NCBI GenBank assembly: GCA_007117775.1
Contig: SKFX01000128.1
Span: 1 to 10,677, forward strand
Reading direction: 5' to 3'
From: Ilumatobacteraceae bacterium
Lineage (GTDB): Bacteria > Actinomycetota > Acidimicrobiia > Acidimicrobiales > Ilumatobacteraceae
Length of the DNA stretch: 10,677 bases
The notes below the pieces were generated by a model. The model worked only from the letters and a program-made list of their open reading frames with translations. It had not been told where the DNA came from and searched no databases. Position numbers and translations under genes: made by a program. Numbering within the stretch: the stretch's first letter is position 1; every line of letters starts with the position of its first letter. Shown here piece after piece: positions 5,560-10,677 of this stretch.

Positions 5560-6333
5560 TCAGAGGTCATCGATCCGAGCGAAGCACTCGGCGGCAGCGA
5601 ATCCGAGATCAGCACCCAGGTCGCGGTGGCGTTCGCGCAGCCGGGTCCGGAACCGGTCGATCCCAGCCTCATCGACAGCGCCCAATGTGGTCTCATGTTG
5701 GCTGGAATGGGCGATCAGAGCATCGAGTTTGATCTCGATCGTGGTCGAGATGTCCTCGATATGGTTGACCTGATCGGCCTCCCAGAGCAGCAGCGCGGCC
5801 GGACGGTGGTGGTCGAGTCCCATCTCGGGCAAGAAATGGGGATCGCGGGCTGCCACGATGGCATCACATGTCAGCCAGCCCGCGGCGCGATGGTCGGGGT
5901 GAAGCCGATATCGCTTCCACGGATCGTGGCCGAGGACCACGTCGGGCCGCAGCTCGCGGATCGCTCTGACCACCTCGGCGCGTGTCACAGCATCATTGAC
6001 GAGTTCGCCGTCGATACGGCGCAGGAATCGGACCTCACCGGCTCGAGGGCCGCTGAGGAGCCCAGCAGCGGTGCGCTGTTCGACCTCACGGACCTGTCGG
6101 AGTCTGTCGATGTCCGCAGTGGGGTCCCAGGTCCCCTTGGAGCCGTCGGTGCAGACGAGATGGTGGATCACGGTGCCCGCCAGTGCCCATTTGGCAAGTG
6201 TTCCACCGCAGCCGAACTCCACATCATCAGGGTGCGCGCCGATCGCCAGCGCGCATGACGGTGTTGTCAGGTCCGTGCTCATGCGATGGCCGGTTACCGG
6301 TGGTTGGCCGGGCTGATTCGGTTGGTTCGTCAT
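5560..6333 (-). CDS. PIG-L/LmbE-family zinc N-deacetylase
   Basis: This 257-residue protein shows the family metal site: the AHPDD motif (His34, Asp36, Asp37) in GAHPDDVEFGCGGTLAKWA, and HPDH at 145-148 with His148 as the third zinc ligand. By family analogy Asp36 is the general base. Members remove acetyl groups from N-acetylglucosamine-type substrates, including MshB in mycothiol synthesis and Mca in mycothiol-conjugate cleavage. Substrate cannot be fixed here, and the sequence lacks clear features naming it MshB. Residues 1-24 are a Gln/Pro-rich lead that precedes the fold. ATG 6333 overlaps the cofC stop as ATGA and has GGAG eight bases upstream, so it is chosen over ATG 6282, which has no ribosome site. 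It is the second gene of the cofC operon. Confidence 0.88.
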   Translation of the reverse strand: MTNQPNQPGQPPVTGHRMSTDLTTPSCALAIGAHPDDVEFGCGGTLAKWALAGTVIHHLVCTDGSKGTWDPTADIDRLRQVREVEQRTAAGLLSGPRAGEVRFLRRIDGELVNDAVTRAEVVRAIRELRPDVVLGHDPWKRYRLHPDHRAAGWLTCDAIVAARDPHFLPEMGLDHHRPAALLLWEADQVNHIEDISTTIEIKLDALIAHSSQHETTLGAVDEAGIDRFRTRLRERHRDLGADLGFAAAECFARIDDL

Positions 6334-7031
6334 ATCGTCGACTCCGTGGTGTGGTCGATCTCCGAGGTGGTGATGCCGGTATCGGAGACCTCGTTCCTCC
6401 AGCGAGCCGCAAGGGGATGGGAGAGATCCTCAACGGTGTCGATATCGAGGCCGAGCAAGGGGTCATAGCGGATTGCGACGCTCCATGAGAGCGACCGGGC
6501 ACGGTCCATGGCGAGCGAGAGATGCCTTCGGAATGATCCGGGCCCGTAGCTGGCGGGCACCGGGTGCCGGGTGGGTTGGATGATGATGTTGGTGCCGTCA
6601 CGGTGCCGATCCGGGACGAGGACCACCGACGGTGTCGGGATGGACTGGTCGTGCTGGGGTGGTGGTGGGATGAGATGGCTGTCGAGGAGGACGCCGAGGC
6701 GCTCGGGGCGCGTCAGATCGGCGTGGACGACAGCGACCCGATCGACGCCTGAGGCCGCGAGTGAGGCGATCCCGGTGTCGATCGCGCCGTTGAGCCCGAG
6801 TCCGGGGCCCCACGCCACGTTCGCCCCGCTGTCGCGAGCCCACTGTGCGACCTCGTCATCATCGCAGGCGATATGGATGACGAGTCCGCTGTCGTGGTCG
6901 TGGATCGCTGCGATGACGGCAGTGGCGAGCGAGCGAGCGAGCGAGCGGCGCTGGGTCGGACTCAGGTGGGTCGACAGACGTGCCTTGGCCTGATCGAAGG
7001 CCTTGACCGGGATGAGGACGACGCCCGCCAT
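6330..7031 (-). CDS. cofC: Phosphoenolpyruvate/2-phospho-L-lactate guanylyltransferase, F420 biosynthesis
   Basis: This 233-residue CofC/FbiD-family nucleotidyltransferase activates phosphoenolpyruvate (bacterial FbiD) or 2-phospho-L-lactate (archaeal CofC) with GTP. The product is the substrate for FbiA/CofD in making the deazaflavin cofactor F420. Family motifs are visible: an N-terminal LIPVKAFDQAKARLS, HADLTRPE at 103-110, PDRHRDGTN at 140-148, YGPGSFRRH at 162-170 and GLDIDTVEDL at 194-203. Residues after about 213 form a low-complexity Thr/Ser/Glu tail. The ATG at 7031 has TATGGT exactly six bases upstream and no clear Shine-Dalgarno, suggesting a leaderless message. It heads an operon with the PIG-L deacetylase and is divergent from gpsA. 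A GCGA tetranucleotide tract lies inside the 5' part of the gene. No other F420 gene is present in the window. Confidence 0.88.
   Translation of the reverse strand: MAGVVLIPVKAFDQAKARLSTHLSPTQRRSLARSLATAVIAAIHDHDSGLVIHIACDDDEVAQWARDSGANVAWGPGLGLNGAIDTGIASLAASGVDRVAVVHADLTRPERLGVLLDSHLIPPPPQHDQSIPTPSVVLVPDRHRDGTNIIIQPTRHPVPASYGPGSFRRHLSLAMDRARSLSWSVAIRYDPLLGLDIDTVEDLSHPLAARWRNEVSDTGITTSEIDHTTESTI
6342..6345 (-). promoter_or_regulatory. Shine-Dalgarno site of the PIG-L deacetylase
   Basis: GGAG eight bases before ATG 6333, inside the end of cofC, supports the start that overlaps the cofC stop. Confidence 0.5.
6925..6947. repeat. GCGA tetranucleotide microsatellite within cofC
   Basis: Five full GCGA units plus GCG make 23 bases of perfect 4-bp periodicity. 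On the coding minus strand the tract encodes part of RRSLARSLA, residues about 28-36 of CofC. Gain or loss of one unit would shift the reading frame. Confidence 0.85.
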
Positions 7032-7037
7032 GACCCC

Positions 7038-7043
7038 ACCATA
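7038..7043 (-). promoter_or_regulatory. -10 element of a probable leaderless promoter for cofC
   Basis: TATGGT on the minus strand, followed by six bases (GGGGTC) and then ATG 7031, matches the same spacing seen at pafB, gpsA and selD. No -35 is recognisable. Confidence 0.5.
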
Positions 7044-7110
7044 GGGTCGGCGGTGGCGCAGCGGCGCCTCGGTGTGGCCGCTCGTGCAACCGGGCCTGAT
7101 CCGAGATGTC

Positions 7111-7116
7111 TACGCT
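7111..7116 (+). promoter_or_regulatory. -10 element of a probable leaderless promoter for gpsA
   Basis: TACGCT, six bases (GTGTCC), then GTG 7123. This decides between the in-frame starts at 7072, 7117 and 7123 in favour of the last. Confidence 0.5.
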
Positions 7117-7122
7117 GTGTCC

Positions 7123-8169
7123 GTGGCTGACGTGCGCACCTCAACCCATGGCGTCGAAGGGGCGTTGCGGCTCGGCGTCATCGGAGCCGGATCCTGGGGT
7201 ACCACGGTGGCGGCGATCGCCTGTGAGAACACCGAGACCGTGCTGTGGGCGCGCCGGAGCGAACTCGCTGACGAGATCAACTCGGATCGTTGCAATCGGG
7301 CCTATCTCGACGGCTTCGACCTGCCCGCATCGCTGACCGCGACCGGCGCGCTCGCCGATGCCGTCGGTGGTGCCGATGTCGTCGTCATGGGCGTCCCTTC
7401 CCACGGTATGCGTGAGATCGCCATACAGGTCGCACGCCATATCAGGCCTTGGGTGCCCGTTATCAGCCTGTCCAAGGGTCTCGAGCCCTCGACGCTGTTG
7501 CGGATGACTGAGGTGCTCGCCGAGGAACTCCCCGGCCGGCCGGTCGGGGTGCTGACCGGACCCAATCTGGCCCGAGAGATCATCGCCGGCCAACCCGCGG
7601 CAGCGGTGGTCGGCATCGCTGATGCAACGATCGCTGAGGAGTTGCAACGGGTGCTGAGTCGACCGACGCTGCGCGTCTACACCAATCCTGATGTGATCGG
7701 TTGCGAGGTCGCGGGTGTGGTCAAGAACGTGATCGCCATCGCGTCGGGTATGGCCGAGGGGATGGGGTTCGGTGACAACACTCGGGCAACGTTGATCACC
7801 CGCGGTCTCGCCGAGATGTCGCGCCTCGGCGTCGCGATGGGAGGAGATCCATTGACCTTCTCCGGCCTCGCCGGCGCGGGTGACTTGATCGCCACCTGTT
7901 CATCGCGTCAGAGCCGCAACAACAGCGTCGGCCTCGCGCTCGGGCGCGGCGAACGCATCGAGGACATCTTGGCGTCGATGACGATGGTGGCCGAGGGCGT
8001 CAAGAGCTCGCCGAGTGTGCTCGAACTCGCTGCTCGCTACGGTGTGGAGATGCCCATCACCGAGCAGGTCGTGGCGGTCTGCCATCAGGGCGTCGCAGCA
8101 CGAGATGCCCTGGTGAACCTCATGACCCGCAGTTCGCGCAGCGAACTGGACCGGTTCGATTCGAGATGA
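7123..8169 (+). CDS. gpsA: NAD(P)-dependent glycerol-3-phosphate dehydrogenase
   Basis: This 348-residue cytosolic enzyme reduces dihydroxyacetone phosphate to sn-glycerol 3-phosphate, the backbone of membrane phospholipids. The N-terminal Rossmann domain has LGVIGAGSWGTT with GAGSWG at 21-26, LSKGLEP near 116-122 and LTGPNLAREI near 144-153. The C-terminal substrate domain has GVVKN with catalytic-type Lys201, FSGLAGAGDLIATCSS around 246-261 and SRNN at 264-267. Length is close to the family norm of about 330-340. GTG 7123 is chosen because TACGCT lies six bases before it and because an ATG or GTG further upstream would add residues with no homology-like content. The stop overlaps the next gene as ATGA, so an operon is likely. 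It is divergent from cofC with 91 bases between the start codons. Confidence 0.95.
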   Translation: MADVRTSTHGVEGALRLGVIGAGSWGTTVAAIACENTETVLWARRSELADEINSDRCNRAYLDGFDLPASLTATGALADAVGGADVVVMGVPSHGMREIAIQVARHIRPWVPVISLSKGLEPSTLLRMTEVLAEELPGRPVGVLTGPNLAREIIAGQPAAAVVGIADATIAEELQRVLSRPTLRVYTNPDVIGCEVAGVVKNVIAIASGMAEGMGFGDNTRATLITRGLAEMSRLGVAMGGDPLTFSGLAGAGDLIATCSSRQSRNNSVGLALGRGERIEDILASMTMVAEGVKSSPSVLELAARYGVEMPITEQVVAVCHQGVAARDALVNLMTRSSRSELDRFDSR

Positions 8170-9440
8170 TCGCAGCGATCAGACACGCGTTGTCGCAGCG
8201 CCGTCTGAGCCATCGAGTCCCGGCAGCGGCGCCATCGGGAGACTCGTGGGTGACCACCGGGGTCACCGGATCGAAGTGGCGCGCCTCGGTGACACCATGG
8301 GGCGATGTCATCGAGTGGGGCGACCAGCCCCCGCTCGAGTGGTACATCGCCGCGTCGGATCGCTGGTATCGGCCGGCCGAGGAGACCGCGGTGCGTTCCG
8401 AACGGATCGCTGGCACCGCTGTCGTTGAGACGCGGGTGCGGATTCCGGGAGGGGACGCGCTCCAGCGGATCTATTCGATCGGCGACCATGGCGGTCTGAC
8501 GGTGATCGAGATCACCAATGAGTCCTCATCGCCGATCGCGGTGGCGTTGACGCGTTCGGATCTGCTCACCGAGCGCCCGGTCGCCTCACAACCCATCGAA
8601 GGGATCGACCTGCCCGAGGGATCGATGGTGCTCCCGATCGGCCATCGATCGAGTGTTGTCGTGGCACTGGCCCATGACGGGCGCGGTTCGGGGCAGTTGC
8701 CGGGATCGCTTCCCAGTGCGCAGCAGGTCGCCAACGGCTGGGAACTGGTCACAGAACGCCCGAGCCGCCTCGTGTTGCCAGATGGTCGACACGGATCAGC
8801 GATCTGGTCCCAGATCGTGGCGCAGCGATGCGAGTTGGCCCTGGTCGGCCCGGCCGACCGGCACGATGATCCGCCAGCATTCCTGCTCGGCCTCGAGGAG
8901 ATGTCACGCGCCTGTGAGCCGATGGAGCCGTGGTTGCCAGATGTCTCAGCCGCCGTGGCCGCGCTGTCTCGCGAACCTGGATGGATGGTCGACCGAGCCC
9001 TCGAGGCTGTCGGCCGATTGCTGCTGCGCGCCGGTGAGGTGCGCGCCGTGGCCGATCTCGATGCGATGCTTCGGCACCGCAATGCGGCCGGTGTCGCCGG
9101 CGCCGCAGCCGATGCCGAGCCCCCCGATGGTGTCGGGGTCATCGCCTGGCTCGAGTCGCGTCTTGCGTATCGTGGCGAGATCCTCCCCGGTGGCTTCCCC
9201 GAGGCATGGTTGGGTGCCGATTTCGAGGTGCATGGGATCCCAATCGGCGATGGCGATCAGCGTCTCGCCACAGTTGGCTATGCGATCCGCTGGCATGGGG
9301 CGCGCCCCGCGTTCATCTACGAGGTCCGCGACGGCCCAGTGCAGCTGAGCGCGCCGATGGTGGCACCCGAATGGTCCAGTGCTGCGGTCTCCGGGGAGGC
9401 GTTATGGCCTGAACCGGTGATCGACCGTTCGTTCTCGTGA
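8166..9440 (+). CDS. Uncharacterised protein with beta-rich ends, coupled to gpsA
   Basis: I do not recognise a named family for this 424-residue protein. Residues about 27-170 look beta-rich, with alternating hydrophobic strands and an ITNESSSPIAVALTRSD stretch (116-132) that resembles the beta-sandwich modules found before catalytic domains in glycogen-debranching and rhamnosidase-like proteins. About 255-310 is helical and Ala/Arg-rich. The C-terminus (about 333-412) has GEILPGGFPEAWLGADFEV, then YAIRWHGARPAFIYEV and a LSAPMVAPEW stretch, again carbohydrate-protein-like. There is no signal peptide, membrane segment or obvious catalytic motif, so a cytosolic, perhaps glycan-binding role is only a guess. 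ATG 8166 overlaps the gpsA stop (ATGA) and has no ribosome site of its own, so translation probably depends on gpsA. Codon use resembles the neighbours, so no sign of recent transfer is seen. Confidence 0.85.
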   Translation: MIAAIRHALSQRRLSHRVPAAAPSGDSWVTTGVTGSKWRASVTPWGDVIEWGDQPPLEWYIAASDRWYRPAEETAVRSERIAGTAVVETRVRIPGGDALQRIYSIGDHGGLTVIEITNESSSPIAVALTRSDLLTERPVASQPIEGIDLPEGSMVLPIGHRSSVVVALAHDGRGSGQLPGSLPSAQQVANGWELVTERPSRLVLPDGRHGSAIWSQIVAQRCELALVGPADRHDDPPAFLLGLEEMSRACEPMEPWLPDVSAAVAALSREPGWMVDRALEAVGRLLLRAGEVRAVADLDAMLRHRNAAGVAGAAADAEPPDGVGVIAWLESRLAYRGEILPGGFPEAWLGADFEVHGIPIGDGDQRLATVGYAIRWHGARPAFIYEVRDGPVQLSAPMVAPEWSSAAVSGEALWPEPVIDRSFS

Positions 9441-9487
9441 CACATCGCTGACACAGGGTGCTCCGAGACATGGGCGGTGCGGGAATC

Positions 9488-9493
9488 TAGGGT
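9488..9493 (+). promoter_or_regulatory. -10 element of a probable leaderless promoter for selD
   Basis: TAGGGT, six bases (GGGACC), then ATG 9500. GAGACA at 9465-9470, 17 bases upstream, could serve as a degenerate -35. It lies in the 59-bp gap after the 424-residue gene. Confidence 0.5.
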
Positions 9494-9499
9494 GGGACC

Positions 9500-10516
9500 A
9501 TGACCGCTGTGAGTGAACCGTTGCGACTGACCGAGTGGACCTCATGTGGTGGATGTGCCGCCAAATGGGGGGCATCGCTCCTGACCGAGTTGGTGCGCGA
9601 CTTCGACGCTGTCGAGATCCCCGAATTGATCGTCGGTCTTGCGCCCTTCGACGATGCTGCGGTGTATCGGCTCAATGCTGACCAGGCGTTGGTCTCCACC
9701 ACCGATTTCTTCCCGCCGCTCGTCGACGATCCGGCCGATTTCGGCGCGATCGCGGCGGCGAATGCCTGCAGTGATGTGTTCGCAATGGGTGCCGAGGTGA
9801 TCACAGCGATCAACATCGCTGCATTCCCCGAACACTTCCCACACGATGCGATGGGCGAGATCTTCGCAGCGGCAGCAGCCACGGTGGCTGCCGCCGGTGG
9901 GGTGGTGGCCGGCGGCCACACCATCCGCAACCCCGAGCCGATCTTCGGTCTCGCCGTCCAAGGGCTCGTCCACCCGGACCGGATCTTCCGCAAGTCCGGT
10001 GCGCGCCCGGGTGATGTGCTCGTGGCATCCAAACCGCTCGGTACCGGCCTCGCCCTCGCCAGCGGTGATCTCGATTCGGCCGCTGCCGCCATCGAGGGGA
10101 TGCGGCGATTGAACCGTGCCGCAACCGCACAACTGCGAGAACTCGGTGACGCAGTGCACGCGGTCACCGATATCACCGGATACGGCCTGGCGGGCCATGG
10201 CTGGGAGATGGCTGAACGAGCCGGTGTGACCGCGGTCATCGAGGCCGAGGGACTGATGGCCTACCCCGGTGTGCCTGAGGCGATCCTCGCCGGAGTGCTC
10301 ACCGGTGGAGATGCCCGCAACCGCGACTATCTCGCAGATCACTTCGAGACCGTCGGCCACCGGGTCGCCGAGGCACTGTGCTTTGATCCTCAGACCTCGG
10401 GTGGGTTGTTGGCGGCAATCGACTCTGATGCGTTCGACGCGCTGGTCGCCAGCGATGCCGGATGGTGGCGGGTCGGCAACGTCGAGACCGGCGGTCCGGG
10501 AGTCGCGCTCAGATGA
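9500..10516 (+). CDS. selD: Selenide, water dikinase (selenophosphate synthetase)
   Basis: This 338-residue enzyme makes selenophosphate from selenide and ATP, the selenium donor for selenocysteine and selenouridine. The N-terminal active site reads CGGCAAK: Cys19 and Lys22 align with catalytic Cys17 and Lys20 of E. coli SelD, and an extra Cys16 lies close by. Cysteine, not selenocysteine, is used. Metal/ATP-site motifs follow: FDDAAVY (50-56), TTDFFPPLVDDPADFG (67-82), ANACSDVFAMGA (87-98), GGHTIRNPEPIFGLAV (138-153), TDITGYGLAGHG (223-234) and DPQTSGGLL (296-304). Length matches the family. The start has no Shine-Dalgarno but sits six bases after TAGGGT. No selA, selB, tRNA-Sec or ybbB gene is in the window, so which selenium pathway it feeds is unknown. 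The stop overlaps a mini-ORF leading into rnhB. Confidence 0.96.
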   Translation: MTAVSEPLRLTEWTSCGGCAAKWGASLLTELVRDFDAVEIPELIVGLAPFDDAAVYRLNADQALVSTTDFFPPLVDDPADFGAIAAANACSDVFAMGAEVITAINIAAFPEHFPHDAMGEIFAAAAATVAAAGGVVAGGHTIRNPEPIFGLAVQGLVHPDRIFRKSGARPGDVLVASKPLGTGLALASGDLDSAAAAIEGMRRLNRAATAQLRELGDAVHAVTDITGYGLAGHGWEMAERAGVTAVIEAEGLMAYPGVPEAILAGVLTGGDARNRDYLADHFETVGHRVAEALCFDPQTSGGLLAAIDSDAFDALVASDAGWWRVGNVETGGPGVALR

Positions 10517-10548
10517 ACCGAGCCCCTACGTCGATGGCGGAGCAGTGA
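10513..10548 (+). CDS. Possible 11-codon coupling mini-ORF between selD and rnhB
   Basis: ATG 10513 overlaps the selD stop as ATGA, and its own TGA (10546-10548) overlaps the rnhB GTG as GTGA. The peptide would be MNRAPTSMAEQ. It could pass ribosomes from selD to rnhB by termination-reinitiation. No ribosome site precedes it, and a chance reading of this length is common, so it is tentative. Confidence 0.25.
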   Translation: MNRAPTSMAEQ

Positions 10549-10677
10549 CCACCGCTGTGGTTCCGAGCCTGGAGCTTGAATCCGAGCTGTGCGATGCGGG
10601 GCCAGTGGTCGGCCTCGATGAGGTGGGGAAGGGTTCGTGGGCGGGTCCGCTGTACATCGGGGCGGTCGTGATCCAGC
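10545..10677 (+). CDS. rnhB: Ribonuclease HII, 5' part only
   Basis: The first 44 codons are present; the rest lies past the window edge. The type 2 RNase H signature reads GLDEVGKGSWAGPL at 23-36, with catalytic Asp25 and Glu26, followed by YIGAVVI. The enzyme cuts RNA in RNA-DNA hybrids and removes ribonucleotides from DNA. The usual bacterial form is DEVGRGPLAGP, so Lys for Arg and Ser-Trp for Pro-Leu are departures; Lys at this position is also seen in RNase HIII-type sequences. GTG 10545 has GGAG only two bases away. GTG 10557 is the other candidate. It lies 28 bases after selD and is probably co-transcribed. Confidence 0.88.
   Translation, partial: MTTAVVPSLELESELCDAGPVVGLDEVGKGSWAGPLYIGAVVIQ

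Noticed and set aside
5491..6258. 255-codon plus-strand frame opposite the PIG-L gene
   Set aside because: It begins inside the hup terminator and is antisense to clear AHPDD and HPDH motifs.

Overview
The window looks like chromosomal DNA of a GC-rich actinobacterium (Actinomycetota). The evidence is a WhiB-family iron-sulfur regulator, an adjacent pafB-pafC pair of WYL regulators, a CofC/FbiD-type enzyme of coenzyme F420 synthesis, frequent GTG starts, many ATGA start/stop overlaps, and several starts without a Shine-Dalgarno sequence that sit exactly six bases after a TANNNT -10 hexamer (a leaderless pattern). Acidimicrobiia is my best guess for the class, but that is inference only.

Layout. 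Bases 1-96 are eight perfect copies of a 12-bp repeat. Then come two coupled plus-strand regulators, pafB (164-1123) and pafC (1120-2082), whose heterodimer activates DNA-damage genes in mycobacteria. pafC converges on, and overlaps by 9 bp, a minus-strand DnaQ-like exonuclease (2074-2823). Upstream of the exonuclease on the same strand are a WhiB-like regulator (2891-3196) and a PIN-PhoH protein (3374-4795). A gene-poor spacer of about 340 bp (4796-5139) separates phoH from the divergent histone-like HU gene (5140-5415). It holds a perfect 18-bp dyad and a promoter-like TATAAA.

HU ends at a strong intrinsic terminator and converges on a two-gene minus-strand operon. The first gene of that operon is cofC (6330-7031), followed by an ATGA-coupled PIG-L/LmbE-type deacetylase (5560-6333). 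Divergent from cofC is gpsA (7123-8169), which is ATGA-coupled to an unrecognised 424-residue protein (8166-9440). It is followed by selD, selenophosphate synthetase (9500-10516), and by the 5' end of rnhB, ribonuclease HII (10545 to the window edge), with an 11-codon mini-ORF bridging selD and rnhB.

Functionally this is mostly core metabolism and genome maintenance: damage response, RNA/DNA nucleases, nucleoid architecture, F420, phospholipid precursor and selenium metabolism. I see no mobile element, CRISPR array, tRNA or rRNA, and no convincing new multi-gene defence or biosynthetic system. The points most worth a second look are the 12-bp repeat array, the contrast between leaderless and Shine-Dalgarno starts, the unknown gene coupled to gpsA, and the dyads in the phoH/HU and whiB control regions.
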